Shown here piece by piece: positions 10,091-23,300 of a DNA stretch of 64,000 nucleotides. The translations under genes were made by a program, and so were the position numbers. Each line of letters starts with the position of its first letter. Position 1 is the stretch's first letter. The notes under the pieces are model-generated. The model was not told the DNA's origin. It searched no databases and worked only from the letters and a program-made list of their open reading frames with translations. Location: positions 543,501 to 607,500 of the forward strand of contig JAHDVF020000126.1 in assembly GCA_022606425.2 (NCBI GenBank), in the 5' to 3' direction. Source of the stretch: Lepidostoma basale (taxonomy: Eukaryota > Arthropoda > Insecta > Trichoptera > Lepidostomatidae).

Positions 10091-11210
10091 AAAAAAATAT
10101 GTATTGATAATATAACTATTTATTGTCCTCCTATACCCTCGTTTATTACACTGCCTTATATATCCTCATTCCCAACAAAATAACTTCAGATGTGGAAAAG
10201 ACAAGATCCAAGAAGAAGAAGAACATTTATTTATACTGTATACGAATTTATTTTATAATAACAATTATATGGTTTTGCAGTATAGAACTTTTTGACTTTT
10301 GGTCCAGGAGATGTTGGTTCAACCCTGAAACTGGCCTTCCTCATAATAAATAGCTTTTGTTTCTGCAACAAATACTCCCATTGGGGGTACCCTCTGTAAT
10401 TTGTCCTCTCAACTAACCCCTCTATTATGTCAAGCAGGAAACCCTTGTTTCTCTTTTTATATGAATTTAGTGGCAAAAGAGATATAATCAAACTCAGTCA
10501 ACTTGTAAGGCAATAAGGTCAAGGCGATTATTGTGATAAAAAAATGATTGTAAGAAACGTGTTGAAAGGTGTTTACAAAAAACGTTTATTGGAATTATTT
10601 ATTGTTTTGAAATAGTTTTTTTTTTTTTTTTATCAAAGTCCCTCTTGCCTTTTTTCTGTGTTAAAATTATGATATTATGATCTTATGAGATGATTAGTAA
10701 ATTCTGAATATCTATTAGAAGAAAGCACCTCTTATGATTAAAACGTAAAAGATTTTTTAAAATGAATGTTGGTAAAAGAGATTTTTTTTATGAATAAATA
10801 AAAAAATTTAAATCAGAAATGAAGTTTTATTTAAAAAAAAAATTAACCCACGCGATAAGTATAAAACGGTAGGTATATTACTGAATTAGGTGTTTTGTGT
10901 GATTGGTAAATATGCTTTCAAATATCTTGGTTAAAATTTTTATCACATGATAGATTTCAAGTATTTATAGTATTCAAGTTTTCACATGATAGATTTTTTT
11001 CATAAATATATGTAAGATACATAATGAATTCATATCCCGAGATAACCTAAAACATTTATTTTCTGATATTCTCGTATAAGGAATTGGATAATACGGATTA
11101 TTTTTTTACTTGTAAAAAATGTTAAATTTGAGTATAAGTGTGATGAAAAATATATATTTTTTTATTTATCTCAAAGGTTATTTTAAATAAACTTATTTTG
11201 TCGCAGGCAA
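10091..11210. other. Intergenic, AT-rich
   Basis: No gene is seen. It contains GGTTCAACCCTG at about 10317, which resembles a pol III B box, but no A box at the right spacing was found. Long A/T runs follow up to the FIRRM promoter. Confidence 0.35.
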
Positions 11211-11215
11211 CATTT

Positions 11216-11229
11216 TTCAAACGGCGGGA
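11216..11229 (+). promoter_or_regulatory. E2F-like plus CHR-like sites upstream of FIRRM
   Basis: TTCAAA (11216-11221, a CHR, TTTGAA on the other strand) is followed one base later by GGCGGGA (11223-11229, E2F/CDE-like), about 107 bp before the FIRRM ATG. Such pairs mark cell-cycle genes bound by DREAM/MuvB complexes, which would suit a recombination and mitosis factor. Short motifs, so chance is possible. Confidence 0.35.
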
Positions 11230-11335
11230 TGTTTTGACACTTTGACATCAACGTTTTTACGTCTACTCTATAAGAACATCATTATTATTTATAAAACTGT
11301 TTGGTTTGTGATATTATACTGATTATTGTGGAAAT

Positions 11336-14300
11336 ATGACATCTCAATCAGTAGACTTTTATTCAATGGAAACAATTCTACGCCAAATAAAATACGAGGA
11401 TGATTTCAGCGAGGACGACATAGATTTGTTAAAAATATCCTTTTTAATAATTTTTTTTTACTTTTTAATATATCTCGAGGTTTAGGTTTTTCAAACAAAA
11501 TTTTACATATTTTTTACCTCGCCCATTTTAGTAGAATATCTATTTGTCTTAAGTCATTTTCAACACTATTCATAAATTGTAAAGATTAATCATTGTGTGC
11601 ATTAAAACAGCAATGACTGGATAATCTTAATCAATAAGATGGAAGACGTTAGCTTACCGCTTTGTATATTTATCCTTAACTCTATAAACACAAGTGCTAT
11701 GAAGGTAGTGGTAGTACACTGATCCGAGCATCCAGTATAGGGAAGGTCCTCAGAGAAGTCCTTGCAGCCTGTTCCAACTTGAATTCCAGGAAGAACATCA
11801 TAAAAATTGGTCTCAGCGCTTCTAAAACTTGCTTAAAGGAGGTGAAGTAATGTATTTGAATTATATTTAATTTATTCCCCAAGTTATGCTAAGTTATTCT
11901 GTACTACAATATATAGTTGCAAACAAAAATATTTGTTTGTATAAAAATATGGTTTCGGTATTTTGAATATGAAGTATATTGTAGAGCCACATTTGGAACT
12001 CATTGGTGATAATTTGTGTATTGAAGCCTTGACACGAAATAGTCACATATGCCGTTGCTCAGTGGTTAGTCCACTCACACGGAAAGAAAAACCTCTTAAT
12101 TTTCATGATAGCTTATTTATTTATTGAATATCTGTTTTTTTAAATTTGAGATTTGAATAATGTTTCAATTATTTAACAATTGAAACTAAATTCTTTATTA
12201 AAATTAGATACTGTCTTGGTCAACCTTTTATATATTTTAACTCATTTTTCAAAAAAAAAAATCCCGGTAATTAATGCCAGTAAAAATATTTTGATGAATC
12301 AAATACAGTTATCAACTATTTTATATTTCACACTTACTAAATATTACTCGACTTAAAAATACAATAATAATAAAATACGAGAAGTTATGTTATTTCCATT
12401 TGATTTACTGATAAGATTTTGATTGATTCTATATTTTTATTATTTTTTGTTTGTATTTGCTATAAGGTTATCAGTGTTTTTTGTAACTGTTATAATTAAA
12501 GCAATTTTCATCAGTTACATAGTTAGTTTAAAAAGTAACTAACTAATTAACTAAATATCGCACCTTCAGGACGAAAACGACTCAACTCGAAAAATCATAT
12601 TGTTGGGAAATCGCAAAAGAAGAATGTAAATTGTGACACTTTCGTATTATTTCTTCGATTGTTTCGATTTCTTTAAAGTAAGTACACTGCGATTACTTTA
12701 AAGAAATTGAAACAATCGAAGAAATAATACGAAAGTGTCATAATTTACATTCTTCTTTTGCGATTTCCCAACAATATGATTTTTTGAGTTGAGTCGTTTT
12801 TGTCCTGAAGGTGCGATATGTAAATAGAAATGTTTCTGCTTTACCAGTCTAGAATTTTTTTCTTCATATTTTTACCTGTCTGCGGCTGTAAAATTTGCGA
12901 AACGCCGAGTCAGTTAGAAGATAGAATTAATATTTACTTTTGGTGTCTTATTCAGGTATTAACTTCAATCAGAAGTATTTTGGAGACCTGTGACTTTAGT
13001 AATTCTTCTATGCGAGTTGAATCCGAACTCTCGGAAGGCCTTCGTATCTGTCTCGGTATCCTGGAGTCACTGGTGACTCTGCTATCCAGCATCAGAGAGG
13101 CCCCTCTCGATGTGCAGTATGTGATGGGCCTGCCATGCTGCATCGGATTGGTGCTGTTGGATGTTTTCAGACATTGTAAAGATAGGTGATAAAAATGAAA
13201 TAATTTAGTAAACGCACTTTAGAAAGTAAATGTATCAGATTTATTGTTATTAACCAAAAAAACAAGTTTTACTTTTTCGTCTTTAATATTTGCTTTTACT
13301 TTGTGTTATGATTTCATAATTGAATAAAAATATGTTAACTTTCTAACACTCGTACTGCATATGGCTCCATTGCTGTAATTGTTTCTTTGTCTGTTATTGA
13401 ATAATGTTGTTTCTTCCAGTGAAATATTGTACTCTTCATATTTCAAACAAATTGGTTCCGATATTACAAACGTGTTTAAAAAGTGTTCCGAACTACAAAC
13501 ACTGTTCTTTGAAGTCCTTACGGAACATATCCACTTTGATTTGTCACAGGAAGAACAATTGAATATATTACTTGAAGGTAAGCATTAATTTATAGTATAA
13601 CGCAGATTTCATTAAATGCAATTTGCTTTAAGGAGGGACCCAAAGAGTTTTAAGTATTTAACCCGCTAAGCAAACGTTGTCTGACTTCGCTATGCGGCAC
13701 ATTTTAAAAATAAAATATCACTTTTATCCTGTATTGTACGACCAACTGCAAAGTTAAAGGAAATTTCTAGTACTGTATGACCAACTGCAAGAGTAGTGTG
13801 AATATTCGTCACTTTTGTCCTCATGTATGTCGCTACTTTGACAGTAAAGGTCTACAAAAAAAGGATCATATCCTAAAGTAAAGCATTTACTACAATACCC
13901 CTTTATCAGAAACTCTTTTTAACTAACAGATGAATCTAATGAAATTATTCCCAGCGCCTAGGAGTTAAAACAATATTTTCTTACAAACCGAATCATTATA
14001 GCGGTATCTATTTGGCAAAAGGTCCCAACTGCTTTTTTTATGAATTTTATAGGAGAGCGAAAATATGATTTTTACATTATTTTGATTAATTATAAAAAAT
14101 ATTATTTGTGTTCCAAATTGTTTGTCAATTTACATAGCATAACGTTATCTACAAGATATATCAGTAACTAAATTCCAAAAAAAATATGATTGCAATTGTA
14201 CATAAAAAAAATGTAATAAAAAAAAGTACAGCTCTAACGTTTTGTCAAAACATAAAGTGTGCAAAAATAATACTGATGGTATATTCAACTCAATTTCACA

Positions 14301-17300
14301 AAAAAATGCATCTGGGACCTTTTGCCAAATAAGTACCGATAGTAATAATTGATTATTCCAGTATCTTCCTCGAATATGAAATAATTAATAAACACACACT
14401 TGAGATCCTGATCGCATCAGGATTTGACTTATTAATCTGACTAAAGTCAGTCGCCACGGGCAAAAAGTCAAAAACATTTTTTTTTTAAATATTGAGTATT
14501 AGTACTAAAGATGTAGCTTCACTTTTTCCTGAAGACTTCTCGATATGTTTCAGTGTTGGATGTGATAGTTGATATTGGTGAAGTGGTGATATCCCTGGAT
14601 GTGAAGACAATGGCGGAAGAGTGGAAGGGATACAGTAAGCTATGTGAGCAGCACGCCGATTGGCTGAGAGACAAGTGCGTTCACCACAAGGCCATGCTTA
14701 TTCTGTGTCGGGAAATACAAAATAACCTAAGTTCTGTAGTCAATAATGTAAGTACTTTTTAAATAGTACATGTTGGAAATTCTATTTTACTGAATTTCGT
14801 AAACCTAAATACGGTTTGTTTCTTGACTTTCCGACATTCATCATTAAATCGTTTGACTTCCATACCTCATACATTCTCGACACCAAGACTTGTAATTCGT
14901 CTGCACTATCCGCAACAAGAACGGCATAGTCTGCGTAGAGCAAACAATTTGCAGACAAATCATTCACCTTTAGAGTAATGAATTAAACTAATGCCATCCT
15001 TGTTTATTCACATTCTCTGTATTTTTTTTTTTAGGAAATGCGAGATGACAAAAATTTAATAAGAAATCTAAAAGTGAGCAATTTCATAATAAAGATTTTA
15101 ATAAAATTGAGTGAAGTGTTTTGCGGATACCTGTCGACGGACATGCGACCGCTGGTGGACCTTTTTCTCACTATCCACCAGCACTCCCCGCCGTCGCTGC
15201 TCCACTCGGGGCTGCCTCCTTCCGTGGTGGAGGGGATCAGGTCACACATCACTGTAGGAGGAGAACCTCTCTTGCTCAATTTACTCCCGGACCCACACTT
15301 CAGAAATGTAGGTTGTCTTTGTTGTATATTTTTCTTTCATGAATTTTTTTTATCCTACTTTCATCCTTTTTTCCCAGTTCCAAGCTTCACTTCCATACAT
15401 AAGGGTTGGCACTAGAACTCCATTATGTATTGCCATCTTTACTTTAGTGGATCGAGAAATGAGATCACTGAGAAGAATGTGCGGGAAAATGATATATGAT
15501 AGAATACCGAATGAAGAAAGTCATAAATAAAATTAAACATAAGTAAAATTAAAAAAGGATCCCTGAGATGGTTTGGACATGTGGAGCGAATGAACGAGAG
15601 AAGAATGGTTAAAATGTTGTATGCAGGCAGTGTGAGTGAAAAGAGAAGCCGTGGAAGACCAAGGAAAGCATGGCATGACCAAATTAATGCGGCCACATTT
15701 AAGTCTGAAAAATCGACGAGCATGCATGTAATGATGTATGAATTTAGAGGAAGCTAGAAAGATAAACAAAACAGTGTGGCTGAATATCTTAGTTTGAAAA
15801 GTTATTAATATAAAGCGCAGAAAAAATTTCTGCGCTTTCTTTATCTTAATCGGTTATTACCCGTGGCTCTTTCCGACTGAATTCTTGCTAGGTATGCTAT
15901 GCTACCAATCATTGGAGAGAAGGAGGAATATCCACATGGGAGTTCACTTCTTTCAGCTGATTGGCGGCCGTATACAGAACTTGGATGTCCTGAGGTCTAT
16001 TTGTCCCTGATAATTACCTTTGTCAAAGACAGCACAGATTGTTTTATTTGCCGCGTTGCAGAACCAACCTGCCAATGGTTATGCCTGTGGGTAGGGCAAT
16101 CTTATTGCTTAATCGGGTCGCCTCGGAGGTCGACATATTTCGTGATAGTGTGAATTGATTACTCTGATGCCGTAGTATTTATGTATTTAAAAAAAAAAAG
16201 TTATTTTGAAAATATGTATATCTAATTATGTAATTTTGAGGTTGCAGATGACTTGGACGCATCTGTAATGTTTGTAATCTTTATAAATAAATAAATGAAA
16301 TGAAATGTTATTACATCAAAAAATGTTTTGGTTGTAGAGTTACACACAGCAGATGAAAGTTTTGTCTGCGTGTGAATCATACGCTCTGGGCCGGCTGCTG
16401 CTTCATGTCACTGTCATGCGATCCCTGCTGCAGCTGCCCGGGGACGTGCGGGAGACTTGGCTGGAGGAGGAAGACGACAACAATGTCTTGTGCTGCCTGT
16501 TCCACATTTTACCCTCATGTTAGTTACCATATTTCCTCATCTCTAATATCTTGAACTCAAATTACCACCTAGACATAGGTGCATGACACAATATATGAAT
16601 GTTGGGAAAGCGAGAGAAATATGAATGTAGAAAGTCTGGAAAGAACAGTGTGGTAGTCTATTCTTTCTGTCTATCCCTTCTGTGTGATATTTAGTTATTT
16701 TATAATGAATGCATTGAAAATATATTAACACGAGGCTCAGCTTTAACAAAAATAAATTAAATGCTATTCAGTTAACTAGTATTAGGTCCTTACATATGAA
16801 ATTGGCGTTTTGCCGTACTGGCAACTTTGATCTCAAATATCTTCTCTTTGGTTAGGAATTCCAAATTCAAATTTATACAGCTATTTACTCAAATATTTGT
16901 GTTTCGAAAATTATAATTCATTTGTTTTTTCCTCAATTGTTTTTTTTCTTTGCGTCACTCAGTTTACAAAATGGAAATCTTGAAATATCGCGTTATTTAC
17001 GAGTACGAGTTCCACCGTGGCACCAGTGCTGCAGAAACGGCTCGAAGGATTAATGATGTGTATGGCGACGGTGCCGCAAAAGAAAACACAGTGCGTTTTG
17101 GTTCCAACGTTTTCGTTCTGGAAATTTCGACCTGCAGAACAAGCCCCGTGGACGGCCGGAGACCAAAGTTGATAATGAAGAATTGAACGCTATTGTGGAA
17201 GCGGATCCATCGCAAACCACGTCCGAGTTAGCTGCAGGCTGCGGTGTTAGTGATAAAACTGTTTTAATCCACTTGAAGCAAATTAGGAAGGTGAAAAAGC

Positions 17301-20300
17301 TTGAAAGGTGGGTACCTCACGAATTGACTGAAGCAAATCAACAAATGCGTGTTGACTGCTGCGTTGCATTACTCAACCGGCACAATAATAAAGGGATTTT
17401 GAATCGAATCATTACCTGTGATGAAAAGTGGATCCTGTATGATAATCGCAATGGCTGAACCCTGCCGAACCAGCCAAACCATGCCCCAAGCGAAAATTGA
17501 CTTCAAAAAAGTTACTTGTGAGCGTTTGGTGGACTAGTGCTGGTGTCGTTCACTACAGCTTTCTTAAATCTGGCCAGACGATTACGGCAGTTGTCTATTG
17601 TCAGCAACTGCAAACCATGATGGAAAAGCTAGCTGCTAAACAACCGAGGCTGGTTAATCGCTCTAGGCCACTGCTGCTTCATGATAACGCTAGACCACAC
17701 ACTGCACAACAGACTGCTACCAAATTAGAAGAGCTTCAATTGGAATGTCTAAGACATCCACCGTACTCTCCGGACCTTGCCCGAACAGATTAATATTTTT
17801 TTCGAAATTTGGATAACTTCTTGCAAGGGAAAAAATTCAACTCCGATGGGGCAGTCCAAACCGACTTCAAAGATTTTATTCTAATGTTTTTTTAGTTAAG
17901 GGATCGATGAACTACCTATGAGATGGCAAAAGTGCATAGATAGCAATGGTACATATTTTGATTAAATAAATATATTATATTTAAAAAAAATCAACTTTAT
18001 GTTCCTCCCATACAAAACGCCAAATTCATATGTAAGGACCTAATATAATAAATATTTAACTATTAATTAAATAGTCCATTGTTTTGGCAGAAACACTATG
18101 ATGCTTCAACATTATTACTGTTAAAATTAAAAACACTTATAATATTACAATTTCCTTTTATTCACTAAGAGTGTCGCGACAGCTGTTTCGCCAACTGATG
18201 TTGGCATCATCAGGTGTTACAATAAACTATTGTAACAAGTTTATTGTAACACTTGATGATGCCAACATCGGTTGGCGAAACAGCTGTCGCGACACCTCAG
18301 TGAATAAAAAGAATTTGTGATATTATAACAGTGTTTTAAATTTTAACTATTAATGCATTGTGGATTATTTTTATTTAAATAATATCTAAATAAAACTGGT
18401 TGGACCAGTCTGTCGATGCCAAGGCGCCTGACAAAATCAGTCCCTGTCGAAATAAAGAAAAAAATAAAAGTAATTGTTTTAAAATATTGCTTTATTTGAT
18501 TATTATTTAAAATCAAAACTTCCATCAAGAGATTTCCGTAAAATTGTTTAATTATTTTTATTTATTATAATTTATTTTGTAATAGAAATATATCAACTGA
18601 AGCAAAGCAAAAATGGATTTCTAGTCCCGACCCTTATGTATGGAAGTGAAGCTTGGAGTTGGCAGAAGAAGGATGAAAGTAGATAAATGCCATAGAAATG
18701 AAGTCACTAAGAAGAATGTGCGGAAAAACAATGTATGATAGAATATCTAATGATGAAGTAAGAAAGGAATGTAAGGCGGATGAATGCGTGATAAATAAAA
18801 TTAAGAAAAGGTCACTAAGATGGTTTGGACATATGGAACGAATGGATGAGGGAAGAATGGTTAAAAAGATATATGCAAGTAGTGTGAATGGGAAAAGAAG
18901 TCGAGATTAATCAATTACTGAAAGGCGGCCATGTTCGAAGTAGGAACAATCGACGAGCGTGCATGTCACGATGTGTGAATGTAGAAGAGGCGCGAGAATT
19001 ATGCCAGGATAGAACAATGTGGCGATCCATCCTCTCTGCCTACCCCTCCGGAGAAATGGCGTGATGGTTAGTTAGTTAGTTATTTTGTAATATTAATTAC
19101 TTCTGGGATGCACTAGGAAAAGATTGACCGAACAGTGCAGTCTTCAGTATTTTTTTAAATCTAACATCATTATCCTCGTGTTATAACCACGATAATGCTT
19201 ATGTTATTAATTTGCCTAATATTTACCATGTATCCTAGTGTTTAGTGGCCTTAAATGTTTAATATTTCCAGGTTATACTGATTTAAATAAAAATCTGAAA
19301 TTTTGCAATGGAGGAGATGAAAATATTAGCCTGTACGATTTGACACTAATGCATAGTGCAGCACTGGCCATCTCCTGCTCTGAGCTGGCTTTCCTTGAGA
19401 AAAGAATGCTTACCGCCGTGCTGGACACAGATGCTTGGGGAGCCCTGTTGGCTGTAGACCTGTGGAGCATCATAGCCAGGTAATTACTTTTTTGTACATT
19501 TTTCTGAACCCAGCAGCCAAACACCCAGGTCAAATACGAATCACACCGTCAAATAACCAATTTTTTTTTGTTTAAAACTTATATTTGAATGATAAATGTA
19601 CTTACCAGGGCTATTTTCACATATTATATTTGTTCGGTTATCCTTAAGCTATCAGAAAAAAGTACTTTATATAAACACACTCATAATTCACTGTTTGTTT
19701 TCTGTACCACACAAAAATAATTGAAATTGATAAAAAATATTCAGAGTAGAATTCATAATAAATAACACATAATAATACAGCGAAACGTCAAAAATCAAAT
19801 GCGCGCTACTAGGACCAATGAATATAGTATAATGGCGGCCGATGGGATACTTCACAGATGTGATTTACCGACAGCGCGCATGTAAACCATAATTATGACG
19901 AAGTAAAACACATTTAATTTATTATCTTTACAGATTTTTGTAAAGGATAGATGTAGATAAGTATTGGAGTCATCTGTGGTTCCAAATTTGTACAAAAGAT
20001 GTCACTAAGAGTACTGCAAAATCGCAAATTGGTTAATTAAATAAGAGCTCTTTTTCTTTAAAAATATTTTTTTTCCTCCCATTTTGAACATACATACAGT
20101 AATTAGTTAAAATAAACCTTTTTTATTTTAAATCCTATTTTCCGGATTTTTGATTATCCAAATGGGGTCCGGTCCCAATTGATTCGGATAATTGGAGTTC
20201 TACTGTACCTGTTTTGAATGATAATAAGCATTAATATATAAATATTAAAAATTAAGTGTGGTTAAGTTAATTTAAGTATCTAGATTAATCATAATAAAAA

Positions 20301-23300
20301 AATGCAAACACTGATTGGAAAGTGTTAAAAAGTAAAATAATTAGAAATAAACTAAAAATTTCAATATTTTGTTTTAACACCACTAAACCGTTTTCGCTCC
20401 AAGCAGAGCTTCATCTGGGTAACAAAACAAATCATTTGTTTCATCAAAAACGGTCTGTAATTAAAAAAACAAAATGTTTAAGTGTTATAATTATTTCTAG
20501 ATATGTCACACTACACATTATGGGCTTTATACAAAAGTAAAAATAATTCTTACAGGTATGGTTCATCTGAATTTCGATTTGATCAAGTTGTATATTTGAT
20601 ACAAGCGTTTAATGCTCACAAGCACAGCGCCTTCAGAGACATGCCCCAGAACATTAATCTCTCACATCTTCTATCCACACTGTTTGGCCTCTTACCTGAT
20701 AAATCTAAGGCACAACTGTTGACCAAATTCCCAGTTTTGGAGTTCAGTGAAGCCTGGACAGCTATTGGCCTGGACGACCTCCCAGATGACCAAGGCTATG
20801 TGCTAGCCACTGTTCTGGATTCCTGTTGTAATGTGATGAAACAATTTCTTGATAAGAGAAAATATTCTGAAGCCGATTACAAAATTATGGTAAGTAATCA
20901 CTTTTAAATAGGTTTATAATATACAATATAAAGGAATGTAGAACGGAAGAAGGTATTATGAACAAAATTATGAAATGATCGCTGCGTTGGTTCGGACATA
21001 TGGAACGCATGGATGGAGAAAGAATGGTTAAGAAAGTATACGTTAATTATGTAAATGGGGTACGGAGTCGAGGCAGACCGAGGAAAACATGGCATGACCA
21101 AATTAATAAAATTTTAAAGGTTAGTCATGTTAGAAGTCGGAGGAATCGACGTGCGTGTATGACTCGTTGTATGAATGTGGAGGAAGCTAGAGAGGTTTGC
21201 CAGGATAGAGTAGTGTGGCGGTCCATTCTCTCTGCCTACCCCTGCGGAGAAACGGCGTGATGGTTTGTTTGTTAAAAATGAAACACTCGCACTCGTGAAG
21301 GTACACGTTTATTTTCACGTAAACAAAATATAAGTTAACACAACTTGTTAAAACAACTCATTAATACAAATCGTTCAAATTCATTTATGAACTACGAATG
21401 TTGTCTGCTTCAGTTCAAAATAATTTTTTGGACTGCAAATGTTATCCTCCCACACTATAGGGGTTAATGTAGCCTTGTGGTCTGTTTCTCAAGTGGGATT
21501 GACCATGTCGATTCCCATCTTTTTGGTGGTCTCCCTGGGGGTTGTCTACCTTAGGGTTCTTCTTTCATTGTTTCCTCATTACTGAGGGTCGTGATCTATG
21601 GAAGTGCCCGTGCTTAAAACAAAACGCCTCTTATTCTCTCTGTTCTCCGCAGCCCGCACCGCCGAGTAGAGGTTTCCTCCGGTTAATCTGGTCACACCAC
21701 CGTGCAGGAGATCTGCCTCTACTTCTTTTGCCTGGAACACTTCCTGTGACAATAGCTAAACCTGCTCTTTCCTGGCAACGTGACCAAAGAAACTCAATAC
21801 TCGCCAACTGCATATTACAGATAGTCTTCCTTTTATTTTGAGTTCATTGAGGACTGAGTCATTTGTCCTTTTGCAGTCCACGGTATCCTCGGCATGAGAC
21901 ACTAACACCACATTTCAAATACGTCAATCCTGGCGCGGTCACGGGATTTCATTGTCCAAATTTCAGCACCATAAAGAAATATTGGGAATATGAAATACCT
22001 CAATCTTTCCAGACTTTGTTCAATCGAGTTAAAATTATTTTTAGCTTTAGCGATCTTCCTATTTCCTTGTCACACCCACCCTCGGCACTGATTTGAGAAC
22101 CCAAATATACAAAGTCTTTTACGATTTCCAAACCTTGCAGTCTTCCCGACATCTGTAGGAGACTTGCCCTATCAATAATCAAACCTTAGGGTTGGTCGTG
22201 CAATGAAATGTGAAGGAGTCTAGGTGAATCCATTCTTCTCATGTGTGTGTGTTTTAAATATTAAATATTTAAATTATTATACATTTATGAATAATTATTT
22301 TAGATGGCTCATCTAAGTTTGGTATCAACAGTTTCGGAAGAGAGACTGAGTGAGAATCATTCTGAGAAAGCATCCGTGATGGTTGGACTTGCCATGCAGG
22401 CGTGGCGATGCCTTGTCCTCTCGGATAAACTAGAGAAGACCCTTAGCTCCAAGGAAGCTAGTGTCCCAGGATGCCAATGGATCAATAACTATTTGGTGAC
22501 TTTAAGCAAATTTACTATGAAACTGCAACATTTGTTTACAAATGAAAACTGGGCTAAGGTAAATATGTTTGTTTACTGAACCCTTTGAATGATTTAGTAT
22601 AAATATTTATATATTTTTAAAGATCAAAGTTGCATAGCAACATTTTATGCAGAGTGTTACAATTTGATGCCGTTGTTGGTATTACTTTTGGATTTACATA
22701 CATGCATACATCACCCACCCTTGTAGACTATGACATCTTTTGAAATATTTTTTTAACTCTTTTACTTGTTCAGCCAATGTCATTCCCATATAGGCCTCCC
22801 CCATATATCTCCACACATCTTATGACTTCTGCATCCAGTCACCAGCAGGGGGGTTTCCCTCTGCTTCTTTCTATCTTCACGAGGTCTCCACTCCACTATC
22901 CTTTTGGTCCATCTTTGGTCCTACAAGTCTGGCAACATATCAACACTCTAATAAAAAAATTCTAATCATGTAATTTTATTTTTTACAGATACTCCACATT
23001 CTTTCAAAACTTCTTCCGAAATCTCAGTCCACCAACAAGATTGCCACATTAGGTTTATTAAAATCTCTAGCCTTTTATAATATTGCAGAAGATAGTCATA
23101 AAGAAACGATGATAACATTGATTGCAAGCCTATTTAGAGATTTATTAGAAGATACGGAACCACTTATTCACATTTTAAGTCTAGAGATCTTTGCACATTT
23201 CACAAGGAATACTTCTACGGAAACCATAATCAGCCAGACAGTGTACGGAAGAAAGGAATTGAAACAAAAAGTGGCACATTTTTTTTCCGAGAAACTACCA

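Noticed and set aside
15812..15838. Perfect short hairpin AAAGCGCAGAAA / TTTCTGCGCTTT resembling a bacterial terminator
   Set aside because: Eukaryotic intron context; isolated short palindrome.
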